In this document: positions 15,723 through 27,548 of the stretch, piece after piece
Layout of the letters: each line of letters begins with the position of its first letter
How positions within the stretch are numbered: position 1 is the first letter of the stretch
From: Daphnia carinata
Taxonomy: Eukaryota > Arthropoda > Branchiopoda > Diplostraca > Daphniidae
Length of the DNA: 64,000 nucleotides
Reading direction: 5' to 3'
NCBI RefSeq assembly: GCF_022539665.2
Contig: NC_081339.1
Span: 4,396,517 to 4,460,516 of the forward strand
Notes under the pieces: model-generated
Database searches by the model: none
What the model was told of the DNA's origin: nothing
The model's input: the letters and a program-made list of their open reading frames with translations, nothing else
Position numbers and translations under genes: made by a program

Positions 15723-18700
15723 TTTTTTTTTTTTTTTCTTGTACAAACAGACTGAAACAGCTAAAGAGAATCGGCCAAAAGCGGAACAAGGTCCCCCCGT
15801 TGCGGCCGCGCGAGGCTATAAAAATCGGCCCGGGCGGTTATGTTTTTCCCCCCCCCCCTCTCTCGTTTTTTTTTTTTTTTATGTATTTAGATACATATAT
15901 ATATATAGTTTGTGTGTTTGTTTGTGTTGGATTGCCCCGCTGATTCTTCGTGCCGGCAAAACAAAACGAGAGAGAGAGAGAGAGAGATGTCGGTTTTTGA
16001 TATGTTTCTTACACAAGACACACACGGGGGCTTTCCTCTACCCCCTTTGGCTGTGTGCTTTCTCGGCTCGATGGAAAATGTAGTGTATATCGATATCCCC
16101 CCGCCTTTTTTTCCTCGAGGAAAAAAGAAAAATGTAAACGAAACAAGGAAGTTGAGATTGTCGATATTTTAATAAAAACGTCATAATCAGCGTATAAAAT
16201 CAACATCACGTCCATCTGAAGGGGGGAAAGAAGAAATAAAGAGAATTCGTCTCGTAAAAAAAAAAAAAAAAAAAAATGGCTTGACAATCAGATGCGTGTC
16301 AATGTCTTATTTACACAAAAGTGCAACGCGATTGCTCTGCAGTCCGAAAAAAAAAACAAAACAAAAACAAATCAGCTGATTTGAGTCGGCCAATAAATTC
16401 GATTTATATGTTTTTTTGTTTTTTTTTTGGCTATGGAAACGAATAGCGATGGGGGGGTGGTGTCCTCCCCCTGCCGGCCTGTGTGTATCTATTACATATT
16501 CAGAGGAGCCTGGCCAAAGTACGACCCTCTGTGGAGAGGACGGTGGATCTGTTTATTTCTAAGGAACAAGTCGATCGTAATTCAGTCGGGTTTTCTTTTA
16601 TTTATTTATTTATTTATTTATTTTTATTTGGCTTGTAAATTGAGAGATGTCGGCAACAACACGGACGTTTTCCATCTTGTCCTTGATGAAGACGGCTGTA
16701 TCGTAATCATGTCGCCTTGTTATGTTTTTGTTTTTCATTTGACAGTCGGATGTGGTGCATCAATCCGTCTACGAGCTGGTCCACTCTGAAGATCGGGAAG
16801 AATTGCAACGGCAATTGACGTGGAGCAGCCAATTACCGGCCGATTCCGGATTGTCGCTGTTGGACGCCCTCAGACCGGACAACTCGATGATCCTCGAACG
16901 ATCCTTCACCGTCCGCTTCCGCTGCCTACTCGACAACACTTCCGGATTCCTCGTACCGTCCCTCTACAATTTTTTTTTTTTTTTTTTTATTTTAAAATTT
17001 CGAATCGACATAAAAAAAAACAAAAAAACAAACAAACAAAAAAAAAAAGCGGACATTTCCATCGTTGCCAGAGCGGCCGAATTTAGTTTGATCAATAATT
17101 ATACGCGTACGCTTCAAAAAAAAACAAAAAAAAAACCCAAATAATAATCCCTCCATTTTCTTTTCTTTTTTCTTTTTTTAAAGGCGCGTCCTAGTCATTT
17201 CTTCTCGTAAAGGAAATAGGGAATGTATTTATTTATTTTTATTCTCCAGATGAGAGACGCAGGAGCGCTAGAAAAAAAAAAAAAGAAGAGAAAATGCGCG
17301 CGCCCTGTAATTACAGGTATAACCTCTTTGGAGTGGGCAGGACAGACACAAGTACGGACGCCATTGACTAGCGGGGCTTTTTGCTGTACCTCATTTTCGG
17401 TTTGCGTCTATTCTTTCTTTTTTTTTTTTTCCTTGCTCTTGTCCCTATGTGCCGTACCTGAAAGGAAGGGAAATTTTTTTTTTTTTTTTTTTTTTTTGTT
17501 CAATTCAAAATGAAAAAAATAAGAAAAAAAACAAAAACATTTTCGATTGGGCTTAGTGCGAGGGCAGCGAACCTGCGTGTATATAAATAGAAAGAGGTTG
17601 CCCGATGCAACGTCATCCGTCATTCACGTAATTTTCATTTTTTTTTTTTTTTTCTTTTTTCATTCTCGTCTTGTGTGTGTGTGTGTGTGTGTGACACAAA
17701 CAAAAGCCGTACGTCTTTTTTTTTTTTGGCCTCTCAATCTTGTTTTTTTTTTTTGTTTTCATCATGTAGATACAAAGGAATGTATTTATTTATTTTTTCG
17801 AAATTCGTGTATGCTCTTTTGTCGGACATTCTTTCCTGATTAGTTTTCCATCTTCTTGTGTTTTGTGTCGACGAAGGGGCAATAATTGCGATTCCATCTT
17901 TTCCCATCCTCTCGTCGATACGTAGGCGAACTGTATCGTGCCAGACGTCTGTATGCTAATTACTGTCGACGCAAACACAATGGAACAATTTTCTTTTCTT
18001 TTTAAAGAACAAATATTCTGATTAATCGTTTTTCATTTTTATTTATTTATTTGTTTATTTATTTATTTTTTTTTTTTGTTTGGCCTATTCCCCGTTGGTT
18101 TTTGTTTGTTTTTTTTCAAAAAATGACAGAGACTGGATATCAGAGGCCGTGTGAAGGTGCTCCACGGACAGAACCGCAAAACGGAAGAGCCGCCCCTGGC
18201 CCTGTTCGCCATCTGCACGCCGTTCGGTCCGCCGAGTCTGCTCGAATTGCCGCATAAGGAGAGCATGTTCAAAAGTAAACATCGACTCGATCTCGCCCTC
18301 GTCTCCATGGATCAAAGGTGAGTCACCACTTACCTACTACTCGTCCCTCCTCCTCCTCCCCCTTCGCTCCTCCTAGACCAAAACGAAAAACAAAAGACAA
18401 ACGCGAATATGAGGACGTCCAGTTATTGATGAGAAACGGTTCGTTTCGTGAGATCTGATGCATATTCATAATGAAGGATGGCGATGTTATGATGGGTCAA
18501 GAAAAATCACGCGGGACCAGCCCTCCCCCCCCCCCCCGCCCCCGACGGAGACAACACGACCCCGGTCGTTTTCCGAGTCAAATGCACCGTGGATACGTGA
18601 TCGATTTCTAGTTTCACTGGCTCGCGTTCGTCTCTTCTTCTTATTATTATTATTATTTTTTTTTTTTAAATACTGTGGATAACTGTTTCGTTTGTGATGT

Positions 18701-19870
18701 GCGTTTCGTTTATCGGGAATTATTCACGAGAGAATGCCAACCACCTGCTCGACGTACGCTCGCAGCCTCTTTGAATATTTCACGCGTCGCAAATGGCCGT
18801 TCATCTAAAATTCACGAATTGTGTCAACATTTACAATCCCCCACCCCCCCACCAAAAAAAAAATATGATCTGAAAGAAAAAGAGAAAAAAAAAAAAATGA
18901 ATCATTCATTTATTAATCACGCGTGAAAAGTGAATGGGGTCAATCCGATAAGAGTTGGGGCCGCCGGTAGAGCACGCGCACATCATACATTATTTGAGTA
19001 TGATTTTTTTAAAATTATTTTTGGAAACACGATAGTTTGATCGATTCGACGACATTGCACACACGACCCCTTTTTTTTTTGTTTTGTTGTTACCTTGCCA
19101 GGTGAAACGATATTGATTCCTCCTATTCTACCCCCTCCCCCCCCCCCCCCCCACTTCCATTTATTTATTTTTTTTTTTTTTCTCAAACTAGAAATCGAGG
19201 CTTATTCATTTTTGGCATGAAAAACGAGATCAAATGATCATGTTTAAGTTATCGAACGATCTTTTCCCCGTTTCCGCTAACGGGACACGGAACGTTCGGG
19301 GAAAACATTTTTAAAAGGAAATGAATAATGAAAAAAAAAACAAACAAAAAACGACACGCGAATGTTTTATTTATTTATTTCATTTTTATTCAAATGTGTT
19401 TCCTCGTGTGGCAGGGGCAAAGCGCTTTTAGGTCACAGCGACGCCGAACTGTCGTCGTTGGGTGGTTACGATCTGGTCCATTTCGACGACTTGTCCTACG
19501 TCGCCAGCGCTCATCAAGAACGTGAGTTTTTCTTTTTTTTTTTTTTTTTTTTTTCCTTTTTCTTTTTCGATTCGACGAAACGAAACATTTTGGAACGACC
19601 CAAGTCTTTTGTTTTGTGAGGTACTTTGCGGTTTGGGGCCGCCAGCGATGTTTTCAAATAAAAACAAAAAAAAAAACAAAAAACCCACAAGAAATAAATG
19701 GATCGATTCGTTTAATGACGTGTTAGAAAAAACAAAAAGAAAAACGAGTCAAAGTAAATAGACCTTGTCACCTGGAACAGCGGGGAAAAGGCCGTCGGTG
19801 TAAAAATGATGAATTTGTTTGGTTTTCTTTTTTTTTTTTTTTTTTTTTTGTTTTTGTTTTTTTGTTTGTT

Positions 19871-19905
<35 letters not shown>

Positions 19906-21486
19906 TTTTATTTCGTCTTTGTTATGAATGGGGAAAACTAAAAGTGCTCAAGACGGGAGCTTCAGGATTGATCGCCTACCGACTGCAGACTAAAGACGGA
20001 CAGTTCCAGTGGTTACAGACTTCGTCACGGCTCGTCTACAAGAACAGCAAGCCCGATTTCATCATCAGCACGCATCGGCCGCTCATGTAATTTCATTCTC
20101 ATTTCAAAACCATCCCACCAATAGGGAAATATAATCCCAAATTTATTTTTATTTTTATTTTTTTTCCTTTGCCTTGGAACGTTCCAAAAAAAAAAAAACA
20201 AAAAAAAAAAAAAAAATAGGGAAGAAGAAGGTCGAGATTTGCTGGGCAAACGTACCATGGATTTCAAAGTGAGTTACCTGGACGCCGGGCTGACTAGTAA
20301 TTATTTCACGGATCAAGAGGCTGGGTCGGCCATCTCGGCCGCGTCGACGACGACGACGACGCCGCCAACGACCACGTCCATTTCCGCCGGGCAGACGGTG
20401 CTGCCGTCGCACGCGGCCGGGGCCCAAACGGCCCACGTGGCCGGAACTCAGAAAATCGGCCGCAAATACAAGAATCAGTTGAGGGATTTCCTAACGAATT
20501 GCCGGACGAAGCGGAAAAGTGGCAGCGTCGGCTCGGCGTCGACGGGCGGCGCGGCCAACGGCCTGACGACGCCGCCCGAACCGTCGCCCGTCCACTACCT
20601 GTCGGCCAGTGGCAACAGCGTCGAGTTGGCTGGCGGGGCCGGATGGACGACGTCCGTCGTCGGCGCTAGCGGCATAGGCGGCGGCGGCGGCGGAGGAGGA
20701 GGAGGAGGAGGAGGAGGAGGATCAGCCGCGGCGTCTTCGGCTGCGGCCTCGGCCGCCGTAGCGGCCGCCGCCACGGCCTATTCTCCCTCGGTCTACCCGG
20801 GAGCGTCGGTGGCGGCGGCGGCGGCCGCTGCCGCCACGGTCCCTTACCACGCCGACGCCACCAACAGCTTCTACCACAGCGCCATGCATCACCACGCTCA
20901 CCACCACCATCAGCTGGCGGCGCACCATCACCACGCTCACCACCAGCCGAACGCGACGTTGCAAAATTTGCAGAATTTGCATCAGAGCTTTTACGGCGCG
21001 CCGGCCGGCCTCGATCACAATCGGTTCGGCATCGGCGTCGTGCCGGCCGTTGGCGCCGAGCACAACCTCTTCCACCACGGCCACGCGGCCTACGCTCGCG
21101 GGCTCGGCGTCGGAGCCGCCGGCTATTACGCGGCCGAGTACTCGCCGTACGTTCACGCGGCCGCTGCCACCACCAACGGATTCCTGACGGCCGGATACGA
21201 TTCCACCATTGGCGGTAAGTTTCTCATTCCGCCTTTTTGCGCAAATGAAAACGAATCGTAATGTGTTGATGCAGCGCATCCCATGAAGAAAAAACAAGAG
21301 ACCGATAGGGGAAAGTTTCGTTTCGATTTTTCTTTTTTTCTTTTCTTTTTGTTTTGGTTTTTGTTTTTGTTTTGAAAGAGCGTCCCATTTTCTAGTAGCT
21401 AGGGCAATAATTATCGTTTAATGAGTTTGTTCAAATGCAATTTTTGTTTTCTTAATGTGTTGTTATTATTTTTTTGTTATTATTTA

Positions 21487-21519
<33 letters not shown>

Positions 21520-21636
21520 CGCGGTTTTCCCTGGCGTTTTGTAATTTAGTTCAGATTTATTACGCGGTGAATGTAGACAAGCACAAAAGAGTCGTTGAGA
21601 TTAATGGGCCAGCCTGCTGGACAAAGAAAAAAGAAG

Positions 21637-21677
<41 letters not shown>

Positions 21678-22833
21678 TTTACGATGCGCGGCGCAGCTTC
21701 AATCGTTCATTTTTTTTTTTTTTTTTTAAATTTATTTTATAGCCTAGCTCGATGTAGTGCATGTATAAACATGTATCGGTCCAGCCCTTTATTACAATGT
21801 GTGCTACTAGTAAGGAGGGGGGGGATCCTCCCTACACCGGATGAGACACACACACACGAGCTAAAACAAAAACAATTGGAAAGAGTTTTTCAAAATTGAT
21901 TTGATTTTCTATTTAATATTTTTTTGTTGTTGTTGTCGTTGTGTGTGGCCCTGTGTGGCTGATGTTTTTTTTGTTTTTTTTTTTGGGTGTGTGTGGCGTC
22001 GGGGTTCGGCGACACGGTATGCAGGGATGAGCCAATTGTACGGCGGTAGCAGCAACAGCAGTCCGGCTGGCGGTGGAGGTGGCGCAGGTGGCGGTAGCCC
22101 GTCTGCTGTCGAGAGCAAGTACGTCAGCAGTGCCACCAGCACGGCCGGAGGTGTGTCGAGCTTGGGTCGGCTCACCGGTCTGCATCATCATCATCATCAT
22201 CATCACAACCATCATAATAATAATCACGCGGAGGGAGGAGGAGGAGGAGGAGGTGGAAGAGGTGGAGGTGGACCAGGCCTAGGTCTGCTATCATCCGGCG
22301 AGACGGAGCCATCGTCAGAGTCGTCGGGCACCAGCACCAGCAGCATCGCCGGAGGCGATAGCCCTTACCACAACGGCCATCACAACAACAACAACAACAA
22401 TCATCACCAACACCACCATCAACAGCAACAACAACAACAACAGAGGAACAATCTGTCGGGTTCCAGGCCGAGTTCGCGCAAAACGATCGACCAACAGCAA
22501 CAACAAATGATGCAACAACAACAACAATTGAAACTGGACAAGTACGGCGATGGCAGAGACTCTAGCGGTGGCACGTCGTCGTCGGGATCCTCATCGGCCA
22601 GCGCAGTTTATCCAGGCGGGACGAGCAATAGCAACGACACCCGACAGACTGTGCTCATGTGGGGATCGTCTGGCCTGACGTCGGTCGGTGGCAACAACAA
22701 CAACAACAACAGCAGCAGCAGTTCGAGTACCAACGACGACAGTGGCAATGGAGTCGTCGTATCCATGACGACCGCCGATTTAATAACATCCACCACCGCC
22801 ACCGCTTACGCCGCAGGTATAAAAACTTTGAGA

Positions 22834-22909
<76 letters not shown>

Positions 22910-23036
22910 CAGAGAGAGAGGGGGGGGGGGGGTGGCTGAAGCAATTACATTTAAATGCGAAAATTGTTGTCGCCGTCTTGTCGGTAGGGCGGAGGGGCTT
23001 TTTTTTTTTCCCCAAAGTTAACTGAGGACTCTGTTG

Positions 23037-23073
<37 letters not shown>

Positions 23074-24091
23074 TGAGGAGAAGCTTTAGTCTAAAATTAT
23101 CTATTCGACTCAAGGACATTTGCGATTTGCATACGCGATTTGTTGCCGGAAGAAAGAAATAGCCAATAGCTATATAGAGCTATTATGTATATAAATATTT
23201 TATTTTATTTTTATTTATTTTTATTTTATTTATTTTTTAAGACATGCAACTCGTGTCCACCTGGCGGCCACTTGCGCTTTTTTTTTTTTTCAAATAATTG
23301 GTTTATTATTAAGCTTTGAAAATAGCGGAAAATTGGCTGCGTACGAATGTCAATCCTCGAGACGAATTGATTTACTTGGAAATGTTTTAAAATTTGTGCT
23401 GTTGTTCGCCTTCGATTTCCCAGTTTAATGTCATTGATTTGAACGACGCAGATTGCGGCGGGTCGGAAACGGGCCTCGGCAAAACCAAGTACGGGACTCA
23501 TCACGGCTACAACGGCCATCACGTCCAGCAGCAACAGCAGCAGCATCAACAGCAGCACGGCCATCACGTCCAGCAGCAGCAGCAGCAACAACAACAACAA
23601 CACGATGCAGCCGTTACCAAGTCCAGCAACGGTGTGGCCAACAACAACAACAGCAGCAACAACAACGTGGAGAGCAACGGCGGCAGCCTGAACAGCGCCT
23701 GCAAGTGGGGGCGGGTGGGCCCTCATTACCTTTACGGTGCGGCGGCTGCGGCCAGCGCGGCCGAAGTGGCCGGCAGTACGGAGGTATCCTGGCCTCCGCA
23801 CCATCACCACCACCACCCCACAGCACCTCACCACCACCACCATCCACATCAATACTATCCTTACCCATACCATCACCATGCGCACCACCATCACCAAACG
23901 CACCAGTGAGTTTCGTTTTGCATCTTTATTTATTTATTTATTTGTTTTTTTTTTTTTTTTTTTCGTTCATTCATTTATTTTAAAAATTGAGTTGGTGGTG
24001 ATTTGCATGATTTACATGTTGGCACGTTTTTTTTTTTCTTTTTTTTTTTTTTTTTAAAGACTGAACTTCTAATTGAAATGAAAATTTAAAA

Positions 24092-24130
<39 letters not shown>

Positions 24131-24198
24131 CAGTTGAAAGTCAACTGTGGATGACTTCAAATTGGACTTGAAAGCTGAAATCGAGTCTCTTCCTTTTG

Positions 24199-24231
<33 letters not shown>

Positions 24232-24643
24232 ATGTGTGTGCGCGCAACAGCAGTGCCTCCTCCATCAGCTGCACCTCGGCGGAGGACCCTGCTGCTGTCC
24301 TACACCAGTACACCAACAGCTCCAGCATCAACAATCTTCATCATCTCCACTCCACGGCGTCCATTGCTCCGGCGGTTCGGCACCGGCATCAGCAGCGCAG
24401 CAACACAATTCCTGTAGCCAATCACAGCAACAACAGCAGCAGCAGCAACAGCAGCACCTCGTCCTTTGCGGATCCGATCGCCATCGCACGGACCGGAGTC
24501 CTTTGCTGTCCTTCTCCGAGGTGACAAACACCCTCCTCAACCAGCACGGAATCGGTACACATTCAACGCTTTTTTTTTTAAAAAATATTTTATGTTTTCA
24601 TTTAATTGATTTAATTTTTTTTTTTTTTTTTTTAGATCCATAA
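439..24643 (+). CDS. ss: Spineless / aryl hydrocarbon receptor (bHLH-PAS transcription factor)
   Basis: Nuclear bHLH-PAS factor that pairs with ARNT/Tango on DNA; in insects it sets antennal, leg and photoreceptor fates. Phase-consistent exons: 439-494, 2277-2467, 11510-11655, 12760-12849, 16746-16952, 18130-18317, 19415-19521, 19945-20086, 20220-21214, 22025-22816, 23452-23783 or -23905, 24251-24554 and 24636-24643. The N-terminus [18 protein letters not shown] and the basic helix ([15 protein letters not shown]) are hallmarks of the family. bHLH is at about residues 30-83. PAS-A ([32 protein letters not shown]) is at about 125-235. PAS-B ([26 protein letters not shown]) is at about 285-375. 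The rest is a Gly/Ala/His/Gln/Asn-rich tail. Predicted length is about 1185 aa on the short exon-11 donor, or about 1213 aa on the long one. The bHLH and PAS exons are secure; the last two exons are uncertain. Introns reach 9 kb and are homopolymer-rich. Confidence 0.93.
5940..5967. repeat. (GA)n microsatellite in spineless intron 2
   Basis: A perfect AG/GA dinucleotide run follows a G-homopolymer inside the 9-kb second intron of spineless. It is one of many purine/pyrimidine tracts in this gene. Confidence 0.9.
7657..7678. repeat. (CA)n microsatellite
   Basis: A short perfect CA run within spineless intron 2. Like its neighbours it is intronic and is not expected to be translated. Confidence 0.85.
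8521..8538. repeat. (CT)n microsatellite
   Basis: A perfect CT tract in spineless intron 2, followed by T-rich and A-rich homopolymers. Confidence 0.85.
15195..15234. repeat. (TTTC)n tetranucleotide microsatellite
   Basis: Tandem TTTC/CTTT units in the intron between spineless exons 4 and 5. This is a simple pyrimidine-strand repeat. Confidence 0.85.
15689..15737. repeat. A-tract joined to a T-tract (about A30-T19)
   Basis: A run of about 30 A is followed directly by about 19 T, giving a perfect self-complementary homopolymer block. It lies in the intron between spineless exons 4 and 5. Such a block can form a hairpin in RNA or a cruciform in DNA. It could also be an assembly compromise at a homopolymer, which cannot be told from sequence alone. 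Confidence 0.8.
15968..15987. repeat. (GA)n microsatellite
   Basis: A perfect GA run in the intron between spineless exons 4 and 5. Confidence 0.85.
17672..17693. repeat. (TG)n microsatellite
   Basis: A perfect TG tract about 440 bases upstream of spineless exon 6 (18130). Confidence 0.85.
20679..20720 (+). repeat. Poly-glycine coding repeat (GGC/GGA) in spineless exon 9
   Basis: Consecutive GGC then GGA codons encode an uninterrupted glycine run in exon 9, followed by alanine-rich and histidine-rich stretches. The frame stays open across the whole exon (20220-21214), and GC content is far above the flanking introns. Amino-acid repeats of this kind are common in the transactivation tails of arthropod developmental regulators. 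Confidence 0.85.
22187..22443 (+). repeat. Histidine, asparagine and glutamine codon repeats in spineless exon 10
   Basis: Runs of CAT/CAC (His), AAC/AAT (Asn), GGA (Gly) and CAA/CAG (Gln) codons lie in exon 10 (22025-22816). Further Gln and His runs occur in exon 11. They are in frame and uninterrupted, which supports real coding sequence, but they carry little homology information. Confidence 0.8.
22838..22906. repeat. (CA)n microsatellite just after spineless exon 10
   Basis: About 34 perfect CA units begin 21 bases downstream of the exon-10 donor (exon end 22816). The tract is followed by GA and poly-G runs. A complementary TG tract lies at 23041-23072 in the same intron. Confidence 0.92.
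23041..23072. repeat. (TG)n microsatellite in spineless intron 10
   Basis: A perfect TG tract 134 bases downstream of the CA tract at 22838-22906. The two are reverse-complementary, so the intron RNA can pair with itself. Confidence 0.92.
24095..24128. repeat. (GA)n microsatellite in spineless intron 11
   Basis: A perfect GA tract in the intron before exon 12. About 70 bases later the (TC)n-(TG)n block at 24200-24240 forms the polypyrimidine/UG region in front of the exon-12 acceptor. Confidence 0.9.
24200..24240 (+). promoter_or_regulatory. (TC)n(TG)n polypyrimidine/UG tract before spineless exon 12 acceptor
   Basis: A TC run merges into a TG run and ends at the GCGCAACAG acceptor (exon starts 24251). 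It replaces the usual irregular pyrimidine tract. UG repeats next to an acceptor are known binding sites for TDP-43-type proteins that repress exon inclusion. A regulatory role here is inference. Confidence 0.5.
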
Positions 24644-24797
24644 TGTTTAAACATTGAAATGAAATCAATAACGACTGTGGGATTTTTTTTTTTTTTTTTA
24701 AATACCGTGGAATTGGTTGAACCACATGCGAAATTCCCGCGCCTTCCTAACCTGGAACGTTTAAAACAAAAATCGAAATTTCATTTTTTTTAAAGCA

Positions 24798-24853
<56 letters not shown>

Positions 24854-27548
24854 GTTGTTCATTTGAACGGACGATCTCCAACGCCGCTGTCTCCAAATTT
24901 TTTTTTTTTTTTTTTAAATTCATTTAACGAAAAAAGAAATTACCTTAAAACGAATTCATTGAATGCTCTGATTGATTAGCGCCGTTATCAGCTGTGATTT
25001 TCACACCATCCGTTTACTTGTGCCCACTTGTTTCCGGTCCCCCAATTTTATTTCCTCAGCGGATACGTGGCGATATGACACATTGGAAATTGAAATATCC
25101 TTTTTTTTTTTTTTTTAATTATTATTATTATAATTGCTCCAACTTAAAAAAGAAACAAACAAAAAAATACGTAAACTCGAATGAAATGATATTTCACTTG
25201 ATGAAAGAAACCCAAGATATAAATCCTCTTGTTCCTCGTTTCGCCCAAGCCGCTAATCCCAAACGTGGTTGAACTCTCGATGGTAAATTTAACGATATCT
25301 TTCTGACTCGTTTGAAATTTTGACGCCGTGGTTCTTTTTTTTTATTTCCTGTCCAACGTGCGTTACCAACAAGATGCGTCTAGTCAATTGTACGCGATGA
25401 CATTGTTTCTTTCTTTTCGTATCATAGGCCCTCCTCAGTTGCCACGAATTTTTAACCTAATCTAAAAAAAAACAAAAAAAAACAAACAAAAACAAACTAA
25501 AACTGCTAACCTGGCCCCGTTCATTCTTTTGTTTCGCGCTTTAAAAAAAAAAAATTATTTAATTTTTAATTTTAGAAATGAAAAGGGGTTCAATTCATTG
25601 CGAATGTTTGTGCTACAATCTTCCTCCTATAACCCATTTGAATGTTAGTACATCAATTCATGTATGTTTATGTTTTATGTTTCGTGAAAAACAATTCTGA
25701 CTTGATGGCTAAAAAAAAAAGAAAAAAAATTTAGAATTGTGTGGGTGGGTGTGTAGTGTACATTTCTTCCTGCGATTCTTGTTCTTCTTTCGTTGTTATC
25801 TGCCCTGTTAGCGAGGAGAATGAGTTACTTGTATCCGTGTGATTGCTTTGCGTGACCCGCTAAGAGGTGCTGGTTATTATTATTATTTTTTTTTTTTCTT
25901 AAACAATTCTGTTTGTTTGTCTGCGTATGTAAAGTTCTTTTCTTTCGTATCTTTCGAATCATCACTAGAATTTCCCTCGTCACCGCCATAATAATAACAA
26001 AAACTAAGAAATATATGATGATGCTTCTGCTCGTCTAGAACAATTGCCACAGGAAGAGTGGGGGTGGTGGAAAATAAGAAAGAAACAAAATCTTTGGGTT
26101 TGATTTGCTTGACGAGGTTTTCATTTCTAACATTCCCCTTTCTTGCTAATAATTACCAGTTTTTGATCATTTTTTGAAAAATGTTTGATTGATTATTATT
26201 GCGTGTTAAAGAAGAACATGTCCCCTCCCCCACATTCAAAATGGCGGCGACCGACTTCATTTTTCCTGTGGTACTTTGTCTGCAGTGGAAAGAAGAAGAT
26301 GAACAGGAAGAAGAAATATATAAAGGAATCATCATCATCACACACACACACCCACGATATCAAGTCTCGTATATCCGTCGCTATAAACAATTATTATTAT
26401 ACATAACAATTTCTTTTTTTTTTTTTTTTTCAAATCATTTTGCTGCACTTCCTCCTTATAATTGTGTTGATCTTACTCCGATTCGTTGTGACAATTAAAA
26501 AAGAAAAAGAAAAAAAGCAAGATAAAAGGATATTATATACCTCATGCCATGCTTTTCCTTGTTTTCAAACGAAATTTAAGTTGAAAACCTTTCATTTTGA
26601 TTCGATGCTGTTCAATAATAAGTGTGGTGTTAATTTACAACAACTACGGGGGGTTGCCGAACGTCTGCTCACCACTGCCAGCCGAATTTATGACCTAACG
26701 GTGGATAATTCATGTACCAACAAAAAAAAAACCAAAAAAAAAACATACCCGTCATAATTTCGTAACTTTCTTTTTTCAGAAAAAAACTAGGGTGAGTTTG
26801 TTTGATTAGGTAATCAACAGAATAAAAGGGGTTGAGTCACGTGCCTACGCTATTTCGACGGGGAGAACTATATGACTGCCCCACCACCTTGTCTGTGCAT
26901 AATCGACGTATACAAGACCGAAAGTAAAGAACCATACACTACTAGAAAACGATATACATATAGAGTTGATGGTAGGGGTGATGAAAGATAGGGGGAGCAG
27001 CTGATGGGTTTAAGTTAGATTAGAATCGTCGCGGACAGTTGGACGACTGGTGGGGTTCATGTCAGATCTCTGTGAAGGGCTGTGAAAGAGAAAAATTGTG
27101 AAAAAAAAAGAAGGCTATAATTACGTGCACACACAACGGAAACTGTACCCAAGTTTGGAAAAAAAAAGAGGGGAGATGACCCTTCGCTTGTCGCTTTTTC
27201 CGAGGTATGTAATCTTTCTTTTTTTTCTGATGGAAAGGTGAGTGGGGGTTAGTTTCCAGCCGCAGCAATTACACACAGACAAACGGAGTGGGGAGAGAGA
27301 GAGAGAGCGCAATTGTTGTACAAAGCCCTGGAACCTTTTTTTTTTTTTTTTTTTATCTTTTAGATAGTCTTTTGTGTGTACAAGTCAGTTTTCTTGTCAC
27401 ATTGAGTGACAATGAATTTCAACTAACTTTTTGGAAACACTGAGCTCTTTTATTTTATTTTATTTCTTTCGTTCCTTTGTTGAGGGGGGGGGGGGGGGGG
27501 CGTGATAAAAAACATTTTTTTCGGAAACACAAATTCAAGTAAATTGAC
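24644..27548. other. Spineless 3' UTR and intergenic spacer
   Basis: No exon with supporting splice sites or family similarity was found here. The stretch has homopolymers (52 consecutive A at 24799-24850, 17 G at 27484-27500) and short low-complexity frames only. Part of it is presumably spineless 3' UTR. An AATAAA hexamer at 26821 could be its polyadenylation signal. The last bases belong to the TTLL4 3' region, where TTTATT at about 27449-27470 would be AATAAA on the minus strand. Confidence 0.5.

Noticed and set aside
20722-21297. 191-codon minus-strand open frame opposite spineless exon 9
   Set aside because: It is antisense to a GC-rich coding exon, where complementary frames stay open easily. 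The plus frame joins neighbouring exons in phase.
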